Assembly (NCBI RefSeq): GCF_005938675.2
Contig: NZ_VCCH02000042.1
Span: forward strand, 1 to 64,000
Source: Mycobacterium sp. KBS0706
GTDB lineage: Bacteria; Pseudomonadota; Alphaproteobacteria; DSM-16000; Inquilinaceae
Direction: 5' to 3'
DNA length: 64,000 nucleotides
Each line of letters begins with the position of its first letter. Within the stretch, counting starts at the first letter, position 1. The notes beneath the pieces were generated by a model. It made no database searches and was not told the origin of the DNA. It saw nothing but the letters and a program-made list of their open reading frames with translations. Of this stretch, positions 1 through 9,074 are shown piece after piece. Both the position numbers and the translations under genes were made by a program.

Positions 1-1
1 C

Positions 2-457
2 GCGCTGCGCTGCCTCGCCTTTACCGCCTATACAGAGGCCGGCAACCAGGGCACGCGCGGCATGGCGGCGGTGGTCTGGGTGGTGATGAACCGCATCGCC
101 GTGGCCAATGATTTCGGCGACACGCCCTGCGAGGTGCTGGCCGACCCCGGCCAGTTCGAGCCGCTGTCGCGTCCGCGCTTCCGCGCCTTCGCCAAGGCCG
201 TGCGCGCCGGCGCCATGCCGCAGTTCCCGCAGCCGCTCAGCGCCCAGGACGAGATCCTGCAGCGCACCGCGCGCCTGGTGGTCTGGCAGATGCTGGACGG
301 CTATTTCGCCGACGACCCGACCGACGGCGCCCAGTATTTCTTCGCCCCGGCGGCGATGCGGGCGCTGGGCCGCGGCATGCCGGCCTGGGTCAACCGCTTC
401 CGCCGCACCGCCTCGATCGGCGACCACGTCTTCTACCGGCCGAAGCGCGGCGGCTGA
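2..457 (+). CDS. SleB-like cell wall hydrolase (5' truncated by window edge)
   Basis: The reading frame is already open at base 2, so the N-terminus lies outside the window; about 151 residues are visible. The segment TEAGNQG..MAAVVWVVMNR, followed by a cysteine in a P-C-E-V context and then QFxPLSRPRF, matches the SleB/CwlJ cell wall hydrolase domain (Hydrolase_2), a peptidoglycan lytic enzyme whose catalytic Glu lies in the TEA motif seen here. The C-terminal part (a QYFFAP segment, then WVNRF) fits the end of that domain. In alphaproteobacteria these are usually exported murein hydrolases. A signal peptide cannot be checked because the start is missing. The internal ATG at 62 would cut off the catalytic Glu, so it is not the real start. 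Confidence 0.8.
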   Translation, partial: ALRCLAFTAYTEAGNQGTRGMAAVVWVVMNRIAVANDFGDTPCEVLADPGQFEPLSRPRFRAFAKAVRAGAMPQFPQPLSAQDEILQRTARLVVWQMLDGYFADDPTDGAQYFFAPAAMRALGRGMPAWVNRFRRTASIGDHVFYRPKRGG

Positions 458-604
458 TCGGCACCGCCCGGGGCGGCGGGGGGCTGGTCCGCCCGCCCGT
501 CCGATCCATCTTATCTGCAGGCCGGGCCGATCGCGCCGGCCTGCCCTGAAATGGTCACGAATCTTCGCTGGTCCCGGCCCTTCGGCCGACCTAGAACGGA
601 CCTG

Positions 605-1900
605 ATGGCCGCCACCGATTCCGCCTCTCCGCCGCCCTCCCTCGGCTCGGTCCTCCTGGCCGTGGCGCCGCTGCTGTTCAGCGCCGCCATCATGATCATG
701 GGCAACGGGCTGTTCGGCACGCTGGTCGCGGTGCGTATGGACCTCGACGGCATCGATGTCGGCACTATCGGGCTGGTGCTGGCCTTCTATTCCGGCGGCT
801 TCGCCCTCGGCACCCTGATCTGCCCGCGGATCGTGCTGCTGGTCGGCCATATCCGCACCTTCGCCGCCTTCGCCGCGATCGCCTCGGTCGTGGCGCTGCT
901 GCACGCGCTGTGGCTCGATCCGATCGTCTGGGCGGCGCTGCGCTTCGTCACCGGCATCAGCATGGCGGTGCTGTTCACCATCATCGAGAGCTGGCTGAAC
1001 GCCCGCGCGGTGAACGCCGTGCGCGGCCGGGTGATGTCCTCCTACATGGCGGTGAACTACACCGCCTTCGGCCTGTCGCAGCCCTGGCTGACGATCATGG
1101 ACCCGGCCAGCTTCGCCCTGTTCTCGGTGGTGGCGATGCTGATCTCGCTGTCGCTGGTGCCGCTGTCGCTGACCCCGGTCGAGACGCCTCCGGTGATCAA
1201 GGTCAAGCGCTTCGGCCTGCGCGCCTTGATCGCGATCTCGCCGCTCGGCGTCGCCGGCTGCGTCTCGGTCGGGCTGATCAGCGCCGCCTTCTCCGGCATG
1301 GGGCCGGTCTATGCCCGCACCATCGACCCGTCGCCGGACTGGATCGCCAGCTTCATGATGACGGCGATCTTCGCCGGGTTCCTGCTGCAATACCCGGTGG
1401 GCCGGCTGTCCGACCGCTTCGACCGGCGCCAGGTGTTCCTCGGCATCACCATCGCGCTGGCCCTGATCAGCGCCGCGCTGGCGCTGTTCGGCGGCACCTC
1501 GATGACGCTGCTGCTGGTGCTGCTCGCCGCCTTCGGCGGGCTGTCCTACACCATCTATCCGCTCAGCCTCAGCCACGCGAACGACTTCATGACGCCGGAG
1601 CAGCTGGTGCCGGCCGCCGCCGGCCTGCTGCTGTGCTACGGCACCGGCGCGGTGGTCGGGCCGATCGCGGCGTCGCGGGTGATGCAGCTCCTGGGCCCCG
1701 ACGGGCTGTTCGTCTGGACCGGCTCGGTCGCGGCGCTGCTGGCGCTGTTCACCGTCTACCGCATGACCCGCCGCGCGGCGAAGCCGAACCAGGAGCAGGG
1801 CAGCTTCGTCTCGGTGGCGCCGATGACGACGCCGGTGGCGGCCGAGCTCGACCCGCGCGCGCCGGACGAGACGCCGCCCACCCTGCGCGACGCCGCCTGA
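605..1900 (+). CDS. MFS transporter, YcaD-like
   Basis: This 431-residue polytopic membrane protein has about 12 hydrophobic segments. It resembles the YcaD-type branch of the major facilitator superfamily: an early MGNGLFGTLVAVRM segment, a GGFALGT helix, ESWLNARA after TM4, then RGRVMSSYM, and a C-half GRLSDRFDRR loop that is the MFS loop motif. Substrate is unknown. ATG 605 is preferred over the upstream GTG/ATG-type start at 551, because the extra 18 residues (MVTNLRWSRP...) are polar and unlike the family. The stop is 11 bp before the start of the downstream TAXI protein, so the two are probably co-transcribed. Confidence 0.85.
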   Translation: MAATDSASPPPSLGSVLLAVAPLLFSAAIMIMGNGLFGTLVAVRMDLDGIDVGTIGLVLAFYSGGFALGTLICPRIVLLVGHIRTFAAFAAIASVVALLHALWLDPIVWAALRFVTGISMAVLFTIIESWLNARAVNAVRGRVMSSYMAVNYTAFGLSQPWLTIMDPASFALFSVVAMLISLSLVPLSLTPVETPPVIKVKRFGLRALIAISPLGVAGCVSVGLISAAFSGMGPVYARTIDPSPDWIASFMMTAIFAGFLLQYPVGRLSDRFDRRQVFLGITIALALISAALALFGGTSMTLLLVLLAAFGGLSYTIYPLSLSHANDFMTPEQLVPAAAGLLLCYGTGAVVGPIAASRVMQLLGPDGLFVWTGSVAALLALFTVYRMTRRAAKPNQEQGSFVSVAPMTTPVAAELDPRAPDETPPTLRDAA

Positions 1901-1911
1901 GGGGAACCGCC

Positions 1912-2961
1912 ATGCCGCTCACCCGCCGCTGCCTGCTGACCATGCTTCCCGCCGTCGGCCTGGCCGCCGCTGGGATCGGCGGCGCGCGACGAGCGCAGGC
2001 GCAGGACCCGGTGTTCTTCCGGATTGGCACCGGCACCACCGGCGGCACCTATTTCCCGATCGGCGGCATCATCGCCGGTGCCATCTCCGGTCCCCCGGGC
2101 CTGCCGCCCTGCGGCAGCGCCGGCGGCAGCTGCGGCGTCTCCGGCCTGATCGCGGTGGCCCAGGCCAGCGCCGGCTCGATCGACAACATCCGGCGGATCC
2201 AGAATGGCGAGTTCGATTCCGGCCTGGCCCAGTCCGACGTCGCCTTCGCCGCTTATGCCGGCGAGGGACCGTTCGCCGGCGAGCCGCCGGTGACCAGCCT
2301 GCGCGCCATCGCCCATCTGTTCTCCGAATTCGTCCATGTCGTGGTGCCGGCGGACAGCCCGGTGCAGTCGGTGGCGGATCTCAAGGGCAGGCGCGTCTCG
2401 GTCGGCGCCGAAGGCTCCGGCACGATCTACGACATCCGCCTGATCCTGGCCGCCTACGGCCTGAAGCAGACGGATGTGACCGAGGTGTATGAGCGGCCGG
2501 AGCCCTCCGCCGACCTGCTGGCCGAAGGCGGGCTCGACGCCATGGTGATGACCGGCGGGCCGCCGCTCGGGGTGATCGCCGACCTGGCGCGGCGGCGGCC
2601 GATCCGGCTGCTGCCGATCGCGGGGCCGGAGGCCGAGGCGCTGATCGCCAAGGTACCGTTCTTCGCCCAGGAAGCGATCCCCGCCGGCCTCTATGACGGT
2701 GTCGCCGCAGAGGTGCCGGCCCTGTCGGTCGGGGCGATCTGGCTGGTGGCGGAGCGGATCGCCGAGCCCACGGTCTACGAGATCACCCGCGCCCTGTGGC
2801 AGAAATCGACCCTGGACCTGCTGGCGGCGGGCCATCCGCGCGGCAAGGAGGTCTCGATCGACGGCGCCGCGCGCGGCCTGGGCGTGCCGCTGCATCCCGG
2901 CGCCGCCCGCTATTACGCCGAGCACGCGGTGCTGAGCCTGCCGACCCAGGCGAAGCCCTGA
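1912..2961 (+). CDS. TAXI family TRAP transporter solute-binding protein
   Basis: A 349-residue exported periplasmic receptor. The N-terminus MPLTRRCLLTMLPAVGLAAA..AQA is a signal peptide with a likely cleavage after AQAQ. The mature start FRIGTGTTGGTYFPIGG is the hallmark of TAXI-type TRAP solute receptors, which bind dicarboxylate-like or glutamate-like ligands. The Cys pair in the CGSAGGSCG stretch, followed by GLIAVAQASAGSIDN, is also common in this family, as is LKGRRVSVGAEGSGT. Normally a fused DctQM membrane subunit lies nearby. None is visible here, where the neighbour is an MFS transporter, so either the permease is encoded elsewhere or the receptor serves another role. Ligand unknown. 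Confidence 0.88.
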   Translation: MPLTRRCLLTMLPAVGLAAAGIGGARRAQAQDPVFFRIGTGTTGGTYFPIGGIIAGAISGPPGLPPCGSAGGSCGVSGLIAVAQASAGSIDNIRRIQNGEFDSGLAQSDVAFAAYAGEGPFAGEPPVTSLRAIAHLFSEFVHVVVPADSPVQSVADLKGRRVSVGAEGSGTIYDIRLILAAYGLKQTDVTEVYERPEPSADLLAEGGLDAMVMTGGPPLGVIADLARRRPIRLLPIAGPEAEALIAKVPFFAQEAIPAGLYDGVAAEVPALSVGAIWLVAERIAEPTVYEITRALWQKSTLDLLAAGHPRGKEVSIDGAARGLGVPLHPGAARYYAEHAVLSLPTQAKP

Positions 2962-3053
2962 GCCGAAGCGCGGCGGACCGGACGTCGCCGCGCATTCATC
3001 CAGTTGAAATATGCCCAGTTGAAATGGGCGGGCGGACCCCGTAGAACTTGCGG

Positions 3054-3150
3054 CACATCAGGAGTTGGGCACTGCCCGACGCCAACCTGCTTCCCGAGCA
3101 AGGTGGCGCCCCCGCGAGGGGGGATGTGGTCGAACCGACAACCAAACGGG
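3054..3150 (+). promoter_or_regulatory. candidate SAM-I-clan (SAM-I/IV-like) riboswitch aptamer upstream of metA
   Basis: A compact multi-helix junction can be drawn by eye. P1 is CACATC 3054-3059 with GATGTG 3123-3128. P2 is TTGGGC 3065-3070 with GCCCGA 3074-3079. P3 is CGCC-ACC-TGCT 3080-3092 with AGCA-GGT-GGCG 3097-3108. P4 is CCCCC 3109-3113, GCGA tetraloop, GGGGG 3118-3122. The P3 core (CCAACCTGC...GCAAGGTGG) closely resembles the S-box core. CCCG in the P3 loop (3093-3096) can pair with CGGG at 3147-3150, a 3' pseudoknot of the SAM-IV/SAM-I/IV type. A further hairpin GTCG/CGAC lies at 3129-3139. It directly precedes metA, a classic SAM-regulated gene. The class assignment is from memory of the consensus; a covariance-model search would settle it. 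Confidence 0.72.
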
Positions 3151-3160
3151 TCCATCCACA

Positions 3161-3198
3161 ATTCGGTCCTGCTCACGACACGCGGAACAGAACCGAAT
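3161..3198 (+). promoter_or_regulatory. possible start-codon sequestering hairpin (expression platform of metA leader)
   Basis: ATTCGGT at 3161-3167 is fully complementary to ACCGAAT at 3192-3198, which includes the first two bases of the metA ATG (3197-3199). The same TCGGT can instead pair with ACCGA inside the post-P1 hairpin (3134-3138), giving two mutually exclusive pairings. That is the arrangement expected of a translational riboswitch. Seen in sequence; the switching role is inference. Confidence 0.45.
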
Positions 3199-4117
3199 GC
3201 CGATCAAGATTCCGAACGACCTGCCCGCCCGGTCCGTGCTCGAAGCGGAAGGGGTCATGGTCATGCTCGAGGCGCAGGCGGTGCGGCAGGACATCCGGCC
3301 GATGCGGATCGGCCTGCTGAACCTGATGCCGAACAAGGTCAAGACCGAGACCCAGTTCGCCCGGCTGCTCGGCGCCTCGCCGCTGCAGGTCGAGCTGACG
3401 CTGGTCAAGATGACCAACCACGTCCCGCGCAACACGCCCAGCGACCACATCCTGTCCTTCTACCGCGACTGGGAGGACGTCCGGACCGAGAAGTTCGACG
3501 GCTTCATCGTCACCGGCGCGCCGGTCGAGACCATGCCGTTCGAGCAGGTGACCTACTGGGACGAGCTGCGCCGAATCTTCGACTGGACGCAGACCAACGC
3601 CCATGGCTGCTTCAACATCTGCTGGGGCGCCCAGGCGGCCGTGCATCATTTCCACGGCGTCCCGAAATATGCGCTGCCGCGAAAGATGTTCGGCGTGTAC
3701 CGCCACCGCATCATCGAGCCGGCCTCGCCCTATCTGCGCGGCTTCTCGGACGATTTCACCATTCCCGTGTCGCGCTGGACCGAGACGCGGCGCGAGGACA
3801 TCCCGCCCGAAAGCGGGATGAAGGTGCTGATGGAGTCGGACCAGGCCGGGCTGTGCCTGCTGGACGACCCGGCCCGCCGGTCGCTGCACATGTTCAACCA
3901 TGTCGAGTACGACACCGACACGCTGGGCGACGAATATGCCCGCGACGTCGCCGCCGGCAAATCCATCGCCGTCCCGCATGACTATTTCCCGCAGAACGAC
4001 CCGCGCCTGCGGCCCCAGAATCGGTGGCGCAGCCACGCCCATCTGCTGTTCGGCAACTGGATCAACCAGATCTACCAGACCACGCCCTACGAGGTCGGCG
4101 ACATCGGCCGGGGCTAG
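3197..4117 (+). CDS. metA: homoserine O-acyltransferase MetA (predicted acetyl-CoA specific)
   Basis: MetA acylates L-homoserine, the first committed step of methionine synthesis. The product is 306 residues, the usual length, and numbering matches the family exactly: catalytic Cys142 in FNICWG, His235 and Glu237 in NHVEYD. Position 111 is Glu (TGAPVE). In characterised MetA enzymes Glu111 goes with acetyl-CoA use and Gly111 with succinyl-CoA, so homoserine O-acetyltransferase is predicted despite the metA name. ATG 3197 is preferred over upstream in-frame starts because those lie inside the structured leader. The gene is preceded by a SAM-riboswitch-like aptamer, consistent with repression when S-adenosylmethionine is plentiful. 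Confidence 0.96.
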   Translation: MPIKIPNDLPARSVLEAEGVMVMLEAQAVRQDIRPMRIGLLNLMPNKVKTETQFARLLGASPLQVELTLVKMTNHVPRNTPSDHILSFYRDWEDVRTEKFDGFIVTGAPVETMPFEQVTYWDELRRIFDWTQTNAHGCFNICWGAQAAVHHFHGVPKYALPRKMFGVYRHRIIEPASPYLRGFSDDFTIPVSRWTETRREDIPPESGMKVLMESDQAGLCLLDDPARRSLHMFNHVEYDTDTLGDEYARDVAAGKSIAVPHDYFPQNDPRLRPQNRWRSHAHLLFGNWINQIYQTTPYEVGDIGRG

Positions 4118-4186
4118 CCGGGGGTTGGAGCCGGATGATTTTGGGCCGGATCAATCAGCCTATCGAACGAAGGAGCTGATTTTTTG

Positions 4187-4314
4187 CCTCTCCCGTTTAC
4201 GGGAGAGGTCGGAGACGCGAAGCGGCTCCGGGTGAGGGGATTTTGTCGAGGCCGGGACCGGCCCTCACCCGGTCTCGCTGCGCGAGCCCGACCTCTCCCG
4301 CCAGGCGGAAGAGG
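4187..4314 (+). repeat. large imperfect inverted repeat (REP-like), metA-GST intergenic
   Basis: Arms of roughly 40 bp face each other. CGGGAGAGGTCGG (from 4200) is the reverse complement of CCGACCTCTCCCG (to about 4300), and CGGGTGAGGG (4229-4238) of CCCTCACCCG (4262-4271). A local 9-bp hairpin CCTCTCCCG-TTTA-CGGGAGAGG sits at 4187-4208. This looks like a dispersed palindromic element between two convergent genes; it could also act as a transcription stop. The rest of the gap (4118-4379) shows nothing else. Confidence 0.7.
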
Positions 4315-4379
4315 CAACGCGTGAGGACGTTCGGCATCCTGTCTGACCGTGCCCGAATGCGCGGGCGTACCATCCCGCT

Positions 4380-5015
4380 CTAAAAGGTGAGCACCCAAGG
4401 CTCGGCCATCCCCGCCTCGACCCAGCGCCGCATCGCCGGCAGGGCCAGGACCGCGTCGGCATAGGCGCGGCAGGTGGGGTCGAGCGGCACCCGGTAGCGG
4501 TCGAATCGCAGCACGACCGGCGCGTACATGCAGTCGGCCGCGCCGAAGGCGCCGAACAGGAACGGGCCTTCGGTGCCGGCCGCCTCGCGGCACTGCCGCC
4601 AGATCGCGGCGACGCGGGCGATGTCGGCCTCGGCCGCGTCGCTGCGGGCCTGGCCTGGGTCGACCGGCGCCAGGTCCATCGGCAGCTCGTTGCGCAGGCC
4701 TGAGAAGCCGCTGTGCATCTCCGCCGCGATCGACCGCGCCAGCGCCCGCCGTGCCGGCTCGCTCGGCCACAGCGCCAGCTCCGGGAACCGCTCGGCCAGA
4801 TATTCGAGGATCGCCAGGCTGTCCCAGACCGTGGTTCCGCCGTCGATCAGGGTCGGCACCTTGCCGCTCGGCGAATGGTGCAGGATCGCTTCCTTCGACC
4901 CGTCGCGGTAGAGCGGGATCAGGATCTCCTCGAAGGCGATGCCGTGATGTGCCAGGGCCAGCCACGGCCGCAGCGACCAGGAGGAGTAGCGCTTGTTGCC
5001 GATGACGAGGCGCAT
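4380..5015 (-). CDS. glutathione S-transferase family protein
   Basis: 211 residues. The N-terminal thioredoxin-like domain begins LVIGNKRYSSWSLRPWLAL, with an S-S-W-S-L-R motif in the position of the glutathione-activating residue. It is followed by SPSGKVPTLIDGG (cis-Pro loop) and WDSLAILEYLAE, the GST glutathione-binding signature. The C-terminal half is the usual all-helical domain, with FLFGAFGAADCMYAPV near the end of helix 6. The family conjugates glutathione to electrophiles or reduces them; the actual substrate is unknown. The gene is divergent from the downstream M17 peptidase and convergent with metA. It ends just after the large inverted repeat. Confidence 0.9.
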   Translation of the reverse strand: MRLVIGNKRYSSWSLRPWLALAHHGIAFEEILIPLYRDGSKEAILHHSPSGKVPTLIDGGTTVWDSLAILEYLAERFPELALWPSEPARRALARSIAAEMHSGFSGLRNELPMDLAPVDPGQARSDAAEADIARVAAIWRQCREAAGTEGPFLFGAFGAADCMYAPVVLRFDRYRVPLDPTCRAYADAVLALPAMRRWVEAGMAEPWVLTF

Positions 5016-5106
5016 GGCGGTCCGATCCGGCTGAGGGGTTGGCAAGGGAAACGGGCTGGAGCATGGTGTGCCGCCCCGAGTTTCCGAACGCAAGAAGGCC
5101 TGCGCC

Positions 5107-6492
<1,386 letters not shown>

Positions 6493-6532
6493 TTCGATCG
6501 ACCGTATCGCCGTCGCCGGGGACGAAAGCGGC

Positions 6533-6889
6533 ATGACCGTCGCGCTGACCTCGCTTCAGGCGTTGGAGCTGTGGCGCCACGCCCTGACCGCGGCGGTCCG
6601 GCGCGAGGCGCCGGACCTGTCGTCGCGGCAGATCGCGCTCTTGCTCACCATCTACCTGACCCCGGCGCCGCACACGGTGCGCGGCCTGTCCTCGACCCTG
6701 CAGATCTCCAAGCCGGCGGTGACCCGCGCGCTCGACCGGCTGGGCGAGCTCAGCCTGACCCGCCGCACCGTCGACCCGGCCGACCGGCGCAACGTGCTGA
6801 TCGAGCGGACCGAGGCCGGCCAGGCCTATCTCGACGGCTTCGCCGATCTGGTGCGCCAGGCCGCCAGCATGATCGGCGCGGCGGCGTGA
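6533..6889 (+). CDS. MarR family winged-helix regulator
   Basis: A 118-residue protein with a winged-helix domain: RQIALLLTIYL, then GLSSTLQISKPAVTRALDRLGELSLTRR as the HTH and wing, followed by DPADRRNVLIERTEAG, the beta-wing DxRD-like motif of MarR proteins. MarR regulators are dimeric repressors, often ligand-responsive. ATG 6533 is chosen. An in-frame TTG at 6476 with a good GGAGGA ribosome site, overlapping the peptidase stop, would add 19 residues and cannot be excluded. The stop overlaps the NlpC/P60 start by 4 bp (GTGA), so the regulator and hydrolase are translationally coupled. Targets unknown. Confidence 0.85.
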   Translation: MTVALTSLQALELWRHALTAAVRREAPDLSSRQIALLLTIYLTPAPHTVRGLSSTLQISKPAVTRALDRLGELSLTRRTVDPADRRNVLIERTEAGQAYLDGFADLVRQAASMIGAAA

Positions 6890-7752
6890 GCGAGATCGAC
6901 CGCAACCTGGTGCCCTGGCGGCCGGACCTGGCGGCCGAGAGCCTGCGCGGCGTCCATCCGGCGGAGCGCTATGCCGCCGGCACGCTGCACCAGGCGGTCC
7001 GCGGCATCGTGCCGATGCGCGCGGCGCCCGACGCGGCGCGCGGCCAGGCGACCGAGATGCTGCATGGCGAGACCATCACGGTCTACGAGGTCAGGGACGG
7101 CTGGGCCTGGGGCCAGCTCGCGACCGACGGCTATGTCGGCTATGTCGAGGCGGCGGCCCTGTCCGACCGGATCGCGGCGCCGACCCACCGGGTCCGGGCC
7201 TTCCGCGCCTTCCTCTATCCGGGGCCGGACTTCAAGCGTCCGCCGGTCCGCGCGCTGAGCTTCCGCAGCCCGGTCGAGGTGGTGGAGACCGAGAAGGGCT
7301 ATGCCCGGATCCGCGAGGCCGGTGAGCCGGGCGGCTGGCTGCCGGAGGTGGCGCTCGGGCCGCTCGACGCGGTCGAGCCCGACGCGGTGGCGACGGCGCA
7401 GCGCTTCCTCGGCGTGCCCTATCTCTGGGGCGGCCGCTCCAGCCTCGGCATCGACTGCTCCGGCCTGGTCCAGCTCGCCTGCGCCGCGGCCGGCCATGTC
7501 ATCGAGCGCGACACCTACCGCCAGGTGCAGACCGCGGCGACGCTGGTCGGGACGGATGAGGGCGCCGGGCTGCGGCGCGGCGACCTGGTCTATTTCCCCG
7601 GCCATGTCGGTCTGATGGTCGACGGCGAGACCCTGATCCACGCCAATGTCCGGGCCGCCTGCGTCTCGCTCGACCCGGTGCGCGAGGTCGCGGCCCGCGT
7701 CACGACGGAGGAGGGCAGGGGGATCGTCGCGGTGCGGCGGTTCGAGCGGTAA
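6886..7752 (+). CDS. NlpC/P60 family peptidoglycan endopeptidase
   Basis: 288 residues from GTG 6886. Residues about 30-160 form two SH3-like domains (LHGETITVYEVRDGWAWGQL, then the GGWLPE segment). The C-terminal half is an NlpC/P60 cysteine peptidase: FLGVPYLWGGRSSLGIDCSGLV with nucleophile Cys191, His240 in the GHVGLMVDG motif, and His252 as the likely third residue. Such enzymes cut gamma-D-Glu-diaminopimelate bonds in murein stem peptides. No signal peptide is visible, so the protein may be cytosolic (cell-wall recycling) or leave by another route. Co-location with an M17 aminopeptidase suggests stepwise degradation of murein peptides. Start overlaps the MarR gene stop by 4 bp. Confidence 0.92.
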   Translation: MSEIDRNLVPWRPDLAAESLRGVHPAERYAAGTLHQAVRGIVPMRAAPDAARGQATEMLHGETITVYEVRDGWAWGQLATDGYVGYVEAAALSDRIAAPTHRVRAFRAFLYPGPDFKRPPVRALSFRSPVEVVETEKGYARIREAGEPGGWLPEVALGPLDAVEPDAVATAQRFLGVPYLWGGRSSLGIDCSGLVQLACAAAGHVIERDTYRQVQTAATLVGTDEGAGLRRGDLVYFPGHVGLMVDGETLIHANVRAACVSLDPVREVAARVTTEEGRGIVAVRRFER

Positions 7753-7786
7753 GTCCCCGTCTGCGGCTCTCAAAGCCAAAACCCTG

Positions 7787-7868
7787 TTTCGTCATCCCCG
7801 CGAAGGCGGGGATCTCCTCGGTGTCGACTCGGGATGAGATTCCCGCTTTCGCGGGAATGACGACGAAA
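7787..7868 (+). repeat. REP-like inverted repeat (GTCATCCCCGCGAAGGCGGGG type)
   Basis: TTTCGTCATCCCCGC at the left end mirrors GCGGGAATGACGACGAAA at the right, with inner hairpins CCCCGCGAAGGCGGGG and TCCCGCTTTCGCGGGA. This family of extragenic palindromes is widespread in alphaproteobacteria. It sits between two convergent genes and may also act as a terminator. Confidence 0.7.
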
Positions 7869-7906
7869 GGGAGGGGCGGCGATACGCGGTCCGCAGCCCT
7901 TGACCC

Positions 7907-8104
7907 TTATCCCTCTCGCTTGCCGGCACACTTCACCTGCGCGGCGCGTTCCCGGCGCCACCTCGCCGAGACATCCTCCTGCGGGATGCGCTTTTTGCTG
8001 GGATCGTCGGCCTCGCGCATACCCTGCTCGACCTCGGCGTGAAACCAAGCGTCGTGCTCTCGCATGGAGCGCAGTTGCGCTTCTGATAGGGGGCGATCCT
8101 TCAC
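7907..8104 (-). CDS. small hydrophilic protein, antitoxin/stability-determinant-like
   Basis: 65 residues from GTG 8104, with AGGA upstream. It is very charged: the central HDAWFHAEVEQGMREAD segment followed by a P-Q-E-D-V-S-A-R-W-R-R-E-R tail recalls the C-terminal part of small RHH-type stability or antitoxin proteins (the pattern DAWF..V..G..EAD.....E....W). That resemblance is from memory and weak. No partner toxin (ParE/RelE-like) is visible on either side, so if it is an antitoxin it is an orphan. It lies 9 bp downstream of the 2-hydroxyacid dehydrogenase, on the same strand, and may be co-transcribed with it. Confidence 0.5.
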   Translation of the reverse strand: MKDRPLSEAQLRSMREHDAWFHAEVEQGMREADDPSKKRIPQEDVSARWRRERAAQVKCAGKREG

Positions 8105-8113
8105 GGTCCTATT

Positions 8114-9046
8114 CTAATACCCCCGCGACCGGTCGACCACATCCTCCATCGGCTCGCCGCGCTCGAAGCGGGCGATCTGTTCGGCCAGGCGCAGCGTCGC
8201 ATACTTGGCGTTGTTGTTGGCGGCGACGTGCGGGGTCAGCACGACCTTCGGATGGATCCAGAACGGGTGGTCGTCCGGTAGCGGCTCGGTCCGGAACACG
8301 TCCAGCACCGCGCCGGCGAGATGGCCGGAATCGAGCGCCGCGATCAGGTCGGCATCGACCAGGTGATGGCCGCGCCCGGCATTGATCACCCAGGCGCCGC
8401 GCGGCAGGGCGGCGAACAGCCGGCGGTCGAGGATGTTCTCGGTCTCCGCCGTCAGCGGGAGCAGGCAGACCAGGGTCTCGGATTGCGCCAGGAAGGCGTC
8501 GAGCTGCGCCGCGCCGGCGAAGCCCTCCACCCCCTCGGCCGCCTTGGGCGTGCGGCTCCAGCCCGCCACCTGGAAGTTCAGCGCCTTCAGTGCCCGCGCC
8601 ACGGCACCGCCCAGCGTGCCGAGGCCAAGGATGCCGACGGTGACGTCGCGCGCCAGTCGCTGGTCGTGCTGCGCCCACACCCCGGCGGCCTGCTGGGCGC
8701 GGTAGGTCCGGGCCTGGCGGTGGATCGCCAGCACCTGCTCGGCCACGAACTCGACCATGCCCTCGGTCAGGCTGAGATCGACCATGCGCACCAGTGGCAC
8801 GTCGGCCGGCAGGGTCGGGTCGCGCAGCATGGCGTCGATGCCGGCGCCGAGCGAATAGATCACCTTGAGGTTGGGCAGCCCCGCCAGCATTCCGGCCGGC
8901 GGCTTCCAGACGATGGCGTAGTCGATCTCGGCCGGGTCGCCGATCTCGGGCCAGACCCGCACCTCCAGCGCCGGCATCGCCGCGCGCAGCGCCGGAAGCC
9001 ACTGGGCGGGGTCGTCGGTGGCCGAGGCGAAGACGGCGACGGGCAT
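8114..9046 (-). CDS. 2-hydroxyacid dehydrogenase (glyoxylate/hydroxypyruvate reductase GhrA-like)
   Basis: 310 residues, NAD(P)-dependent. The Rossmann motif GILGLGTLGGAVARAL lies near residue 145. The catalytic residues of the D-isomer-specific 2-hydroxyacid dehydrogenase family are recognisable: Arg in INAGRGHHLV, Glu in FRTEPLP, His in LTPHVAA. The whole pattern fits the GhrA branch, which reduces glyoxylate and hydroxypyruvate. The start MPVAVFASATDDP is chosen over an upstream in-frame start that would add 56 residues encoded partly in an AT-rich intergenic stretch. Divergent from cysE. Confidence 0.9.
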   Translation of the reverse strand: MPVAVFASATDDPAQWLPALRAAMPALEVRVWPEIGDPAEIDYAIVWKPPAGMLAGLPNLKVIYSLGAGIDAMLRDPTLPADVPLVRMVDLSLTEGMVEFVAEQVLAIHRQARTYRAQQAAGVWAQHDQRLARDVTVGILGLGTLGGAVARALKALNFQVAGWSRTPKAAEGVEGFAGAAQLDAFLAQSETLVCLLPLTAETENILDRRLFAALPRGAWVINAGRGHHLVDADLIAALDSGHLAGAVLDVFRTEPLPDDHPFWIHPKVVLTPHVAANNNAKYATLRLAEQIARFERGEPMEDVVDRSRGY

Positions 9047-9074
9047 TTGGCAATTCTCCGGGTCAGCGTTCGAG

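Noticed and set aside
3054..3150. SAM-II type riboswitch upstream of metA
   Set aside because: SAM-II is a single short pseudoknot without a multi-helix junction; the stems seen here fit the SAM-I clan better.
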